Assembly: GCA_019240655.1 (NCBI GenBank)
Contig: JAFAXX010000191.1
Span: forward strand, 1-44,980
DNA length: 44,980 nucleotides
Direction: 5' to 3'
Source of the DNA: Solirubrobacterales bacterium
GTDB lineage: Bacteria > Actinomycetota > Thermoleophilia > Solirubrobacterales > Solirubrobacteraceae
The notes under the pieces were generated by a model. The model searched no databases, was not told where the DNA came from, and saw only the letters and a program-made list of their open reading frames with translations. The translations under genes and the position numbers were made by a program. This document shows positions 8,119 to 15,713 of this stretch, piece by piece. Each line of letters begins with the position of its first letter. Position 1 is the stretch's first letter.

Positions 8119-8124
8119 ACCGTA
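8119..8124 (-). promoter_or_regulatory. -10 box for probable leaderless DUF2127 transcript
   Basis: TACGGT on the minus strand lies 8 bases before the ATG at 8110, with no Shine-Dalgarno between. Confidence 0.4.
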
Positions 8125-8135
8125 GCGGCTCGGCG

Positions 8136-8825
8136 TCAGCTGAGGATGTTGACCGCGCGCGCCACCACGAGGCCCACGGTGGTCAGTGCCACCATCGACT
8201 GCGCCGTCATCAGCCACTTGGCGATCGGGGTCAGCGGCATCGTGTCGGTGGGGCTGAACGCCGTCGCGTTGGTGAACGAGAGGTACAGGTAGTCGACCAG
8301 GCCCGGCTGCCAGTCCGCCGGCGCCCAATCGGGGTTGACCATCTGGGGAAACAGGAAGTCGGCGTGGTCGCGCGCTCCGAGCCTGCGCTCGAGCGGTCCG
8401 CCGCGATCGAGCTCCCAGTACCACAGCCCGAACAGGAGCACGTTCGTCGCCCACAGGAGGATCCCGGCGCCGATCAGGTTGCGTCCGCTGGCGTTGCCGC
8501 CGCGCAGCAGATAGTGGACGAGGAGCACCAGCGAAACGCCGTTGGCGGCGCTCACGAAGCCGATCAGCAGGAGGGCGATCTTGCGGCGCAGGCCGGAGTG
8601 GCGCACTCGGAGGTTCGGCGAGGCGATCACCAGTCCGAGCAGCAGCAGCGCCTCGAGGCTCGGCAGCAGCCAGGTCGGCCTGATCGCCGCGACCTTCTCG
8701 GGCAGCGCCACGTCGAGCAGGATCGCCGCGAGCACGACGAGCGCAGGGCCCCAGAGCGGAAGCTTGCGCTCGAGCCTCGCGACGACCGAGTCGTGTGGTT
8801 GTCTTGGAGTTTCCGTGGTGCTCAT
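8136..8825 (-). CDS. Polytopic membrane protein with ion-channel-like C-terminus
   Basis: 229 residues from the ATG at 8825. Five or six hydrophobic helices are evident: LWGPALVVLAAILLDVALP, LLPSLEALLLLGLVIA, ALLLIGFVSAANGVSLVLLVHYLL, NLIGAGILLWATNVLLFGLWYW, then a re-entrant-looking segment DYLYLSFTNATAFSPTDTMPLT and a last helix. The helix, SFTNATAFSPTD turn and helix resemble the two-helix K+-channel pore layout, but no TVGYGD filter is present. Transport of a specific ion is therefore not supported. The frame is open upstream, but the divergent lipoprotein gene occupies that DNA. The ATG has GAGAG about 7 bases before it and sits within a CATG shared with the divergent gene. Confidence 0.75.
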   Translation of the reverse strand: MSTTETPRQPHDSVVARLERKLPLWGPALVVLAAILLDVALPEKVAAIRPTWLLPSLEALLLLGLVIASPNLRVRHSGLRRKIALLLIGFVSAANGVSLVLLVHYLLRGGNASGRNLIGAGILLWATNVLLFGLWYWELDRGGPLERRLGARDHADFLFPQMVNPDWAPADWQPGLVDYLYLSFTNATAFSPTDTMPLTPIAKWLMTAQSMVALTTVGLVVARAVNILS

Positions 8826-9513
8826 GTCCGCGCTCTCAGATGGTCTCACGCCGGGCGCCCGGCGTCTCGCGGCAGCGCTCGTGCTCGCGCTGTCGCTCGC
8901 GTCGTGCGGCGGATCGAGCGGCTCCGCCTCGACGTCCGCCAGCGCGCCGGGGAGCACCACCTCTACGACCAGGGCGACCCGGTCCGCCCCCGTCACGACC
9001 ACGGTGACGCGGACGGCCACCGCGACCGCCACCGCGACCGCCACCGCTACCGCGACCGCCACGGCTAAGACGTTCGCCGGTACGCGTGAGTGCGTGGCCG
9101 CCGGCCTGAGCCTGACGTTCCTCGGCCAGAACGGCGGACTCGGCCACGGCGAGCTCGGCTTCGCGCTGCGCAACACCGGGTCGGCCAGCTGCCGGACCGG
9201 CGGATATCCGGGCGTCCAGTTCCTCGACCGCGCCGGCGCGCCGCTCCCGACCGCTCCCACCCACACCACGACCGACTTCTTCGGGCACGCGCCCGTGGCG
9301 GCGCTCGAGCTGGCTCCCGGGCAGCACGCCTCCTTCCGCCTCGGCGTCACCCACGGCGGCGAGTCGACCGCCGGATGCACAACCGCCGCCGGGCTGCAGG
9401 TGATCGCTCCCAACGACACCGCGATGCTCCGGGTCACCATTCCGCAGGGGGCCTATGAGTGCCGCACGGCGACCGTCTCGCCGCTGCGCCCCGCGCTGTC
9501 GGCGTATCCGTGA
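8818..9513 (+). CDS. DUF4232-domain lipoprotein with Thr-Ala repeat linker
   Basis: The protein has an N-terminal basic segment (GARR), a hydrophobic stretch (LAAALVLALSLAS) and a lipobox Cys in LASC, so it should be exported and lipid-anchored. A Ser/Thr-rich linker contains about nine alternating Thr-Ala pairs. The C-terminal ~145 residues (CVAAGLSLTFLGQ, FALRNTGSASCRTGGYPGVQF, YEC) match the DUF4232 beta-sandwich with paired Cys. GTG at 8818 has GGAG at 8806-8809 with good spacing. ATG at 8824 is an alternative and directly overlaps the start of the divergent gene. The function of DUF4232 is not known; an envelope role is inferred. Confidence 0.82.
   Translation: MLMSALSDGLTPGARRLAAALVLALSLASCGGSSGSASTSASAPGSTTSTTRATRSAPVTTTVTRTATATATATATATATATAKTFAGTRECVAAGLSLTFLGQNGGLGHGELGFALRNTGSASCRTGGYPGVQFLDRAGAPLPTAPTHTTTDFFGHAPVAALELAPGQHASFRLGVTHGGESTAGCTTAAGLQVIAPNDTAMLRVTIPQGAYECRTATVSPLRPALSAYP
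9009..9066 (+). repeat. In-gene ACC GCG / ACC GCC Thr-Ala microsatellite
   Basis: A 12-base unit, ACCGCGACCGCC, recurs with small changes and encodes the alternating Thr-Ala linker of the lipoprotein. Length change here would alter only the linker. Confidence 0.8.
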
Positions 9514-9547
9514 TCGACGCGGACCTGCGCCAGCTCGGACTCACGGC

Positions 9548-9600
9548 CTCGTAGCCGGGCCGCTCGGCACCCGGCCTCGCTGCGGCGGCCCGGCTACGAG
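9548..9600. terminator. Bidirectional terminator hairpin
   Basis: CTCGTAGCCGGGCCGC (9548-9563) is the perfect inverse complement of GCGGCCCGGCTACGAG (9585-9600), with a 21-base loop. It sits between the convergent DUF4232 lipoprotein and MBL-hydrolase genes. There is no T-run. Confidence 0.8.
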
Positions 9601-9637
9601 TCGTCCGGCTGGACGCCGCGCGGAACGCGGCCCCGTA

Positions 9638-10675
9638 TCAGCGGCGGGGCGCGGCTTCGAAGCGCACCGAGTCGCGGTCCTCGCGCTCGTGTGCCTCACC
9701 GGCGGCGACCAGGAGGTCGAGGTGCCCCAGCACCTCCGAGAGCGTCAGGTAGGCCTGGGCGACGGCGACGTTGCCCCAGATCCGCAAGGCGATCTCGTAG
9801 GCGGTCGACGGGCCCCGGGAGAGCATCCCGAGGATCTTGCGGGCCCGCCGCTGGTGCATGCGCAGCCGCTCGTCGATCAGCGCGACGGGGTCGGCGACCG
9901 GGTCGCCGTGCCCGGTCAGGACGACGCGGGCCGGGAGCTCCCGGGTGGCCCGCATCGACTCGATGTACTGGATCAGCGCGTGCGCGCGGCCTGACGACGG
10001 CGTCGGCCCGGTGAGTGGGCGGGAGACGAGCGGGTTCGAGGAGATGTGGGCCAGAAGGTGATCGCCGGCGATCAGGATCCGCCGGCGCTCGTCCCAGAAC
10101 AGCGTGTCCGAGGGGCTGTGCCCGGGACGGTGCAGGACGGTGAGCGCTCGATCGCGGAGCACGACGCTGTCGCCGTCGCGCAGCGGCTGCGTGACCGTGG
10201 CCCGGGACCCGAAGCCCCGGAACGCCGCGCCGACGGAGGTCAGCGCGGTCGAGAGGTCCTCGGGGACGCCGTGGCGGCGCATGATCGCGTGCGAGAACTC
10301 GTCGTCGGCCGTGGCGCTGTGCGGAAAGTCCTCCAGGTAAGGCCCGAGGCCGTGGAAGGCCGCGACCTCCGCCCCGGACCGGCGCACCAGGATCTCGAGC
10401 AGCCCGACGTGGTCGAGGTGCTGATGGGTGAGAACGATCAACCCGAGGTCCTCGATCGCCCGCCCGTGCTCGGCGAGCCCCCGCTCGAGCTCGTCGAGCG
10501 CGCTGCCGGAGTTCGGCCCGGTGTCGATCAGGGTCAGCGGCTCGTCCTCGACGAGGTAGCAGTTGACCCGCCCGACCAGGAACGGGGTGGGGAGGGGAAT
10601 GCGATGGATGCCCGCCCGCGCGGCGAGGACGAGGCAGTCGTCGGCGCTCGCCGCCGGTGCCTCGAGCCCGCTCAA
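9638..10675 (-). CDS. MBL-fold metallo-hydrolase
   Basis: 345 residues with the metallo-beta-lactamase metal motif THQHLDH (83-89). Downstream ligands lie in HRPGHSPSD and IAGDHLLAHIS, and a final TGHGDPV. After the hydrolase domain (about 25-260) comes a C-terminal winged-helix-like part (HQRRARKILGMLSRGPSTAYEIA), as in LACTB2-like and other MBL proteins. The substrate is unknown; thioester or lactone hydrolysis is typical for relatives. The likely start is TTG at 10675, which overlaps the phosphomannomutase stop as TTGA, so the two genes are translationally coupled. An unrelated hairpin terminates it downstream. Confidence 0.88.
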   Translation of the reverse strand: MSGLEAPAASADDCLVLAARAGIHRIPLPTPFLVGRVNCYLVEDEPLTLIDTGPNSGSALDELERGLAEHGRAIEDLGLIVLTHQHLDHVGLLEILVRRSGAEVAAFHGLGPYLEDFPHSATADDEFSHAIMRRHGVPEDLSTALTSVGAAFRGFGSRATVTQPLRDGDSVVLRDRALTVLHRPGHSPSDTLFWDERRRILIAGDHLLAHISSNPLVSRPLTGPTPSSGRAHALIQYIESMRATRELPARVVLTGHGDPVADPVALIDERLRMHQRRARKILGMLSRGPSTAYEIALRIWGNVAVAQAYLTLSEVLGHLDLLVAAGEAHEREDRDSVRFEAAPRR

Positions 10676-12045
10676 GCGCGGATCACGGAGAGCACCTCGT
10701 CGCGGCGGCGCTCCATGTCCTCGGGCGAGCTGAGCGACTCGAGGCAGAGCCGCAGCAGAGGCTCCGTGTTCGAGGGACGCACGTTGAAGTGCCAGTCGTC
10801 GTACTCCACCGAGAGGCCGTCGAGCTCGTACTGACGTCCGTCGGAGTAGCGCTCGGCGAGCTCCTTGACCTTGGCCTCCTGGTCGGAGACCTCCGAGTTG
10901 ATCTCGCCGGAGATGAAGTAGCGCGAGCGGTAGGGCTCGAGCAGCTCGGACATCCTCGCCTCCCGGCGAGAGAGCAGCTCGAGAATCAGCAGCGCAGGCA
11001 GCGTCCCCGAGTCGGCGCAGTAGAAGTCGTGGAAGTAGTAGTGGCCCGAGACCTCGCCGCCGAACATCGCGTGCTCCTCGCGCATCCGCGTCTTGAAGAA
11101 GGCGTGGCCGACCCGGTTCATGAGCGCCCGGCCGCCGGCGCCCTCCACCGTGTCGGCGACCGCGCGGCTGGCCCGAACGTCGTAGAGGATCGTGGCGCCG
11201 GGGTGCTTCTCGAGCATCGACTCGGCCAGCAGCGCGGTGAGGAAGTCGCCGTCGACGAAGCTGCCGCGATCGTCGATGAAGAAGCAGCGGTCGGCGTCGC
11301 CGTCGAAGGCGATGCCGAGATCGGCCCGCTCTTCGGCGACCTTCCGCATGATGAACTCACGGTTCTCCGGCAGGAGGGGGTTGGGCTCGTGGTCGGGGAA
11401 GTTCCCGTCCGGCGTCCAGTAGGTGTGGATCAGCTCGAGCCCCAGCCGCTCGAGCAGCGGTCCGACCATCGGGCCGGCCATGCCGTTGCCTCCATCCACG
11501 ACCACCTTGAGCGGCTTGACCACCTCGGGATCGATGACCTTCAGGGCAAACTGGTGGAACCCGGCCCAGATGTCGACATCCTCGGCCTGCCCGCCGCCGG
11601 GCGCCTCGCCGAGCCCCGCCTCGATCCGCTGCCTGATCTCCCCGATGCCGGCGTCACCCGACAGTGCGATCGCCCCGCGCCTGACCAGCTTGGCGCCGGT
11701 GTACTTCTTCGGATTGTGCGACGCCGTGCACATCAGCCCGCCGTCGAGATCGCGCGCGCCGACCAGGTAATAGAGCATCTCGGTGCCGACCTCGCCGGCA
11801 TCGAGCACGGTCGCGCCCTCGCTGCACATCCCCTTGCGGTACTCCGCCGCCATCTCCGGCGCCGTCAGGCGCATGTCCCGGCCGAGGCCGAGCCGCAGCT
11901 CGGAGGCCGGCTTTTCCTCGAGCTCGGCGATCACCCGCACGAACGCACGGCCGATCAGCTCCGCCGCGGCGGCGTCGATCTCGGTGCCCGCCTCGCCGCG
12001 GATGTCGTAGGCCTTGAAGATCTCTGGATTGGCGATCGCGCTCAT
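10672..12045 (-). CDS. manB: Phosphomannomutase / phosphoglucomutase
   Basis: 457 residues of the alpha-D-phosphohexomutase family. The phosphoserine loop is TASHNP (107-112, Ser109), the metal loop is DGDADR (about 252), the sugar-binding loop is GEVSGHYYF, and the phosphate-binding RPSNTEP lies near the C-terminus. It interconverts hexose 1- and 6-phosphates for nucleotide-sugar synthesis. Divergent 48 bases away is a sugar-1-phosphate nucleotidyltransferase, so its product could feed that enzyme. Whether mannose or glucose is preferred cannot be told. A TAGGAT box is 9 bases before the ATG and there is no ribosome site. Confidence 0.94.
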   Translation of the reverse strand: MSAIANPEIFKAYDIRGEAGTEIDAAAAELIGRAFVRVIAELEEKPASELRLGLGRDMRLTAPEMAAEYRKGMCSEGATVLDAGEVGTEMLYYLVGARDLDGGLMCTASHNPKKYTGAKLVRRGAIALSGDAGIGEIRQRIEAGLGEAPGGGQAEDVDIWAGFHQFALKVIDPEVVKPLKVVVDGGNGMAGPMVGPLLERLGLELIHTYWTPDGNFPDHEPNPLLPENREFIMRKVAEERADLGIAFDGDADRCFFIDDRGSFVDGDFLTALLAESMLEKHPGATILYDVRASRAVADTVEGAGGRALMNRVGHAFFKTRMREEHAMFGGEVSGHYYFHDFYCADSGTLPALLILELLSRREARMSELLEPYRSRYFISGEINSEVSDQEAKVKELAERYSDGRQYELDGLSVEYDDWHFNVRPSNTEPLLRLCLESLSSPEDMERRRDEVLSVIRA

Positions 12046-12054
12046 GGTGAGGTG

Positions 12055-12060
12055 ATCCTA
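12055..12060 (-). promoter_or_regulatory. -10 box for probable leaderless manB transcript
   Basis: TAGGAT on the minus strand ends 9 bases before the manB ATG. It lies back-to-back with the GATAAT serving the divergent nucleotidyltransferase gene, so both promoters share 48 bases. Confidence 0.45.
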
Positions 12061-12079
12061 CCCCGCGGCCGCGGACGGG

Positions 12080-12085
12080 GATAAT
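12080..12085 (+). promoter_or_regulatory. -10 box for probable leaderless nucleotidyltransferase transcript
   Basis: GATAAT lies 8 bases before the GTG at 12094, with no Shine-Dalgarno. No clear -35 is visible. Confidence 0.5.
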
Positions 12086-12093
12086 CCGCCGCC

Positions 12094-12816
12094 GTGCCCG
12101 GCCTTCGACCAGACGTCGCGATCCTCTGTGGCGGCCGCGGGACCCGGCTGCAGGAGCACACGCAGTCGATCCCCAAGCCGCTCGTCGAGATCGGCGGCCG
12201 GCCGATCCTCTGGCACGTGATCCAGATCTACCTGGCGCAGGGGTTCCGGCGCTTCCTGCTCCTCACCGGATACCGGGGCGAGCAGATCTCCGCGTTCGTC
12301 GCCGCCCTCGCGTGGCCTGACGGTGTCTCGGTGCGGTGCCTCGACACCGGTGAGGAGACGCCCACCGGCGGCCGGGTGTGGCGAGCCGCCGAGGCGCTCG
12401 AGGGGGGCTCGTTCTGCCTCACCTACGGAGACGGCGTGGCCGACATCGACCTGGCCCGGCTGCTCGCCTATCACGCCGGCCACGGCGCCGCCGCTACGAT
12501 GACCGTGGTCAGGCCCCGGTTGCCGTTCGGAGTTGCCAAGCTGAACGGCGACGGGCTGGTCGACGGCTTTGCCGAGAAGCCGCGCAGCGAGGAGTGGGTG
12601 AACGGCGGGTTCTTCTGCCTCGAGCGGGCCGCGCTCGCGGCGCTCACGCCCGACAGCGTGCTCGAGGGGGAGCCGCTGCAGCGCCTCGCGGCCGACCGGC
12701 AGCTGCGCGCATTTCGCCACGAGGGGTTCTGGGACTGCATGGACACCTACAAGGACGCGGTCGAGCTCAATGACCTGTGGGCCCAGCAGCGGGCGCCGTG
12801 GAAGCTGTGGGGGTGA
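12094..12816 (+). CDS. rfbF: Sugar-1-phosphate nucleotidyltransferase, glucose-1-phosphate cytidylyltransferase-like
   Basis: 240 residues. The nucleotide loop CGGRGTRLQEHTQSIPKPLVEIGGRPILWHV (shown in part: GGRGTRL, IPKPLVEIGGRP) and the YGDGVADID, WVNGGFFCLE and FWDCMDTYKD blocks match RfbF, which makes CDP-glucose from CTP and glucose 1-phosphate. The gene is followed, with a GTGA overlap, by an SDR dehydratase of the type that acts on CDP-glucose. Together they would start a deoxysugar pathway. No later steps (aminotransferase, epimerase, ligation) are in the window. The start is GTG, probably leaderless. UDP or dTDP specificity cannot be ruled out by eye. Confidence 0.83.
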   Translation: MPGLRPDVAILCGGRGTRLQEHTQSIPKPLVEIGGRPILWHVIQIYLAQGFRRFLLLTGYRGEQISAFVAALAWPDGVSVRCLDTGEETPTGGRVWRAAEALEGGSFCLTYGDGVADIDLARLLAYHAGHGAAATMTVVRPRLPFGVAKLNGDGLVDGFAEKPRSEEWVNGGFFCLERAALAALTPDSVLEGEPLQRLAADRQLRAFRHEGFWDCMDTYKDAVELNDLWAQQRAPWKLWG

Positions 12817-13814
12817 GCGATGAGCTGCGTGGGCGCGTGGTGCTCGTCACCGGCGCCTCCGGCCTGATGGGGTCGTGGCTCGTGCGGGCGCTCCTCGCCC
12901 GTGGGGCAGAGGTCGTCGTGATCCGCCGGGAGAAGCCGGCGGTTTCCGGGCGGCGAGAGCCGGGCCTCTCCTCAGACGCGGCGGTCGAGGTCGTGGCCGG
13001 CGACGTGTGCACGGAGGGGCTGGTCGAGCGGGCGCTGGCACGCTGCGGCGCCGACACCGTCTTTCACCTCGCGGCGCAGACGATCGTGGGCGTCGCCCGG
13101 GAGGCGCCGCGGAGGACGTTCGAGACGAACATCCGCGGGACGTGGCTGGTGCTCGAGGCCTGCCGTCGGGTCGGCGTCGAGCGAGTGATCGTGGCGTCCT
13201 CCGACAAGGCCTACGGATCCCAGGAGCAGCTTCCCTACCGGGAGGACCAGTCGCTCGCGCCGATCAACCCCTACGACGTCTCGAAGGCGGCCTGCGACCT
13301 GCTGGCTCGCTCCTACTGGCCATCGTTCGGACTCGGGGTCGCGGTGACCCGGTTCGCGAACCTCTACGGCGGCGGCGATCTCAACCGCTCGCGGCTGGTC
13401 CCGGAGGTGGTCGGCGCTGCGCTGGCCGGCGTCGCGCCGGTGATCCGCTCGGACGGCTCGAGCGAGCGCGACTTTCTCTACGTGGAGGACGCGGTGGAGG
13501 CGTACCTGGCCATCTGGCGGTTGCTCGGGCGCGGAGAGGGCCGGGGCGAGGCGTTCAACGCCGGCGGCGGGGCGCCGGTCCGCGTGCGTGACGTGGTGAC
13601 GCTGGCGTGCCGGCTGGCCGGGGGGCCGATGCCGCCGACGTTTCAGGGCGCTGGAGTTCCCGCGGGTGAGATCGATCGCCAGTGGGTCGACTACTCCAAG
13701 CTCCATGCGCTGACCGGATGGCGACCACGCATCGGCCTCGAGGAGGGGCTGGCGCGGACGATCGCCTGGTACCGGGCCAACCAGCTGCTGCTCGAGCGGG
13801 CGGCTACGGACTGA
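12813..13814 (+). CDS. rfbG: NAD-dependent epimerase/dehydratase, CDP-glucose 4,6-dehydratase-like
   Basis: 333 residues from GTG at 12813, overlapping the previous stop by GTGA. It is an extended short-chain dehydrogenase with Rossmann loop GASGLMG (14-20), active-site SSDKAYG, and the Tyr/Lys pair in YDVSKAACD (about 148-156). The sugar-binding FANLYGGGDLNRSRLVPE and ERDFLYVEDAVEAYL blocks are intact. Such enzymes oxidise and dehydrate nucleotide-activated glucose to the 4-keto-6-deoxy sugar. Its neighbour and the SDKAYG motif suggest CDP-glucose, but other NDP-sugars are possible. The 3' end overlaps the convergent cupredoxin gene by 11 bases. Confidence 0.82.
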   Translation: MSDELRGRVVLVTGASGLMGSWLVRALLARGAEVVVIRREKPAVSGRREPGLSSDAAVEVVAGDVCTEGLVERALARCGADTVFHLAAQTIVGVAREAPRRTFETNIRGTWLVLEACRRVGVERVIVASSDKAYGSQEQLPYREDQSLAPINPYDVSKAACDLLARSYWPSFGLGVAVTRFANLYGGGDLNRSRLVPEVVGAALAGVAPVIRSDGSSERDFLYVEDAVEAYLAIWRLLGRGEGRGEAFNAGGGAPVRVRDVVTLACRLAGGPMPPTFQGAGVPAGEIDRQWVDYSKLHALTGWRPRIGLEEGLARTIAWYRANQLLLERAATD

Positions 13815-14250
13815 CGACGATCGACGCCTTCATGAAGGGGTGGATCGAGCAGTAGTAGTGGACCGTTCCGGCCTGGGTCAGCTTGAGGCGGAACGTGGCG
13901 CCGGGATTCATCGTCGGCGAGGAGGTGAACTTGGGACCGCTCACGTAGGTGACGTTGTGGGGCGGCCCGTCGTCGTTGGTCCAGACCACGGTCTCGCCGA
14001 CTTTGACGTGGACCACGCTCGGCGAGAACGCCAGGCTGCGCATGGTGACGTTGACCGTCTGGCCGCCCGATGCTCCGGCGCCGCCCGCACTTCCGGTGCT
14101 CGAGCCGCCGCCGCCGCCGTAGCTCGCGCTACTCGTCGGGCTCGGGCTGCCGCCGGAGGTCTTCGCGGTGGTGGGGGAGCTCGAGCTCGATCCGCACCCG
14201 GCCGCCGCCAGGGAAAGCGCCGCCACGAGCGGGAGCAGGAAACGACCCAT
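13804..14250 (-). CDS. Cupredoxin (plastocyanin-like) lipoprotein
   Basis: 148 residues. The signal segment MGRFLLPLVAALSLAAAGC has the lipid-anchor Cys at 19. A long Ser/Gly/Thr linker runs to about residue 63 and is followed by a single cupredoxin domain. The type-1 copper ligands are all visible: H98 (PPHNV), C134, H137 and M140 (YYCSIHPFM). It should carry electrons or bind copper at the outer face of the membrane. No oxidase genes are nearby, so the redox partner is unknown. Its end overlaps the SDR gene on the other strand by 11 bases. TACGCT lies 9 bases before the ATG. Confidence 0.9.
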   Translation of the reverse strand: MGRFLLPLVAALSLAAAGCGSSSSSPTTAKTSGGSPSPTSSASYGGGGGSSTGSAGGAGASGGQTVNVTMRSLAFSPSVVHVKVGETVVWTNDDGPPHNVTYVSGPKFTSSPTMNPGATFRLKLTQAGTVHYYCSIHPFMKASIVVSP

Positions 14251-14259
14251 CGGGAGATC

Positions 14260-14265
14260 AGCGTA
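14260..14265 (-). promoter_or_regulatory. -10 box for probable leaderless cupredoxin transcript
   Basis: TACGCT on the minus strand ends 9 bases before the ATG at 14250. It is 14 bases from the divergent TAGACT of yebC, so the two promoters are packed face to face. Confidence 0.4.
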
Positions 14266-14279
14266 CCGGGACCAGGGCC

Positions 14280-14285
14280 TAGACT
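14280..14285 (+). promoter_or_regulatory. -10 box for probable leaderless yebC transcript
   Basis: TAGACT lies 8 bases before the yebC ATG and no Shine-Dalgarno is present. It is identical to the box in front of glpK. Confidence 0.45.
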
Positions 14286-14293
14286 GAAACGAA

Positions 14294-15043
14294 ATGTCCG
14301 GTCACTCCAAGTGGCACTCGATCAAGCACAAGAAGGCGGTCGTCGACGCCCGGCGGGGCCAGCAGTTCACCAAGCTCGCCCGGGCGGTGACCGTGGCCGC
14401 GCGGGAGGGAGGCGGGGATCCCGACGGCAACCCGGCGCTCGCGTTGGCCATCCAGAAGGCGCGCGAGGCCTCGATGCCCAAGGACAACATCGAGCGGGCG
14501 ATCGCCAAGGGCACCGGCGAAGGCGTCGACGCCGACAACATCGAGACGGTGCTCTACGAAGGCTACGGGCCCGGCGGCGTCGCGCTGCTGATCGAGGCGC
14601 TGACCGACAACCGCAACCGCACGGGCGCCGAGGTCCGCCACGCGTTCAACAAGCACGGCGGCAATCTCGGCGAGCCGGGGTCGGTCTCATACTTGTTCGA
14701 CAAGCGTGGCGTCGTCGTGGTCGACGCCAATCGCTACGACGAGGACGACCTGATCCCGGCGATCGACGCCGGGGCCGAGGACATCGCCCGGGATGAGGAC
14801 GTGTTCGAGGTGATCGCCGAGCCGTCGGCCCTTCCGGGCATGCGCGACGCCCTGCTAGCCGCCGGCGTCGAGATCGACAGCGCGGACGTGACCCAGCGGC
14901 CGAAGACCCGGGTGCCGGTGGAGGAGAGCGACGCCGGCAAGTTGATGCGGCTGATCGATGCGCTCGAGGACTCAGACGACGTCAGCGCGGTGCACGCGAA
15001 CTTCGACGTCGACGCCTCGGTGCTCGAGCGGATCGCCTCCTGA
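14294..15043 (+). CDS. yebC: YebC/PmpR (TACO1) family protein
   Basis: 249 residues, the usual length. The N-terminal signature MSGHSKWHSIKHKKAVVDARRGQ (in part GHSKWHSIKHKK) and the later NIERAIAKGTGEG, YEGYGPGGVALLIEALTDNRNRT and FDKRGVVVVD blocks are diagnostic. The family has been described as transcriptional regulators and, more recently, as ribosome-associated factors that help with difficult peptide stretches. In many actinobacteria it lies directly before ruvCAB; here five other genes intervene, one of them on the opposite strand. The acidic C-terminal third is normal for the family. Confidence 0.96.
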   Translation: MSGHSKWHSIKHKKAVVDARRGQQFTKLARAVTVAAREGGGDPDGNPALALAIQKAREASMPKDNIERAIAKGTGEGVDADNIETVLYEGYGPGGVALLIEALTDNRNRTGAEVRHAFNKHGGNLGEPGSVSYLFDKRGVVVVDANRYDEDDLIPAIDAGAEDIARDEDVFEVIAEPSALPGMRDALLAAGVEIDSADVTQRPKTRVPVEESDAGKLMRLIDALEDSDDVSAVHANFDVDASVLERIAS

Positions 15044-15068
15044 GCCGGGCGTCTCCGGGCACGCCCGC

Positions 15069-15074
15069 TAGCCT
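15069..15074 (+). promoter_or_regulatory. -10 box for probable leaderless FKBP transcript
   Basis: TAGCCT lies 9 bases before the ATG at 15084, with no Shine-Dalgarno. Confidence 0.4.
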
Positions 15075-15083
15075 CAGCCTTCG

Positions 15084-15614
15084 ATGAGAACGAGAACCAT
15101 GGTCAAGACGCTGCCTGCCGCGCTCGCCGCGGCGGTGGCGCTGGCGGCATGCGGCAGCTCGAAGGCGCCCGGCGTGGTCACCGCGCCGTCGGCTGGAGAC
15201 ACGCAGGCGTCGATCCCAACCACGCCCACCGTGCCGCCGGCGCTGTCCAAGAAGCCGGTGGTGGTCGTGCCGAGCACCCCGCCGCCCACCCATCTGGTGA
15301 CCAAGGACATGATCACCGGGAGCGGCAAGACCGCCGCCGCAGGGTCGACGGTCACCGTCAACTACGTCGGCGTGCTGTACAAGACCGGCAAGGAGTTCGA
15401 CTCCTCGTGGAGCCGGAATCAGCCCTCGAGTTTCGCGCTGACGACCGGCAGCATCATCCCCGGCTGGGTTCAGGGAATCCCCGGTATGAAGGTGGGCGGG
15501 CGACGAGAGCTGATCATCCCGCCGAGCTTGGGGTACGGCGCCGCAGGACGTCCCCCGACTATCCCAGCCAACTCGACGCTCGTCTTCGTCGTCGACTTGC
15601 TATCGGTCAGCTGA
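15084..15614 (+). CDS. FKBP-type peptidyl-prolyl isomerase lipoprotein
   Basis: 176 residues. A signal peptide ends in the lipobox LAAC (Cys at 23), then a Pro/Thr-rich linker runs to about residue 72. One FKBP domain follows: VTVNYVGVLYKTGKEFDSSW, PGWVQGIPGMKVGGRRELIIPP and YGAAG..IPANSTLVFVVDLL. Active-site positions such as the F-D-S and the GYG-containing loop are present. It would assist folding of exported proteins at the cell surface. An internal ATG at codon 6 is an alternative start. The gene converges on the cyclase gene with a 99-base gap. Confidence 0.93.
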   Translation: MRTRTMVKTLPAALAAAVALAACGSSKAPGVVTAPSAGDTQASIPTTPTVPPALSKKPVVVVPSTPPPTHLVTKDMITGSGKTAAAGSTVTVNYVGVLYKTGKEFDSSWSRNQPSSFALTTGSIIPGWVQGIPGMKVGGRRELIIPPSLGYGAAGRPPTIPANSTLVFVVDLLSVS

Positions 15615-15713
15615 TCCCTCGATCGCCGCGACGTCGGCTTGTGCACAAAGCCGATGAAGGCATCCTGGACCTCCCCATATGCAGTCCGCAGCGACCGAGG
15701 AGCAGACCAGTGG

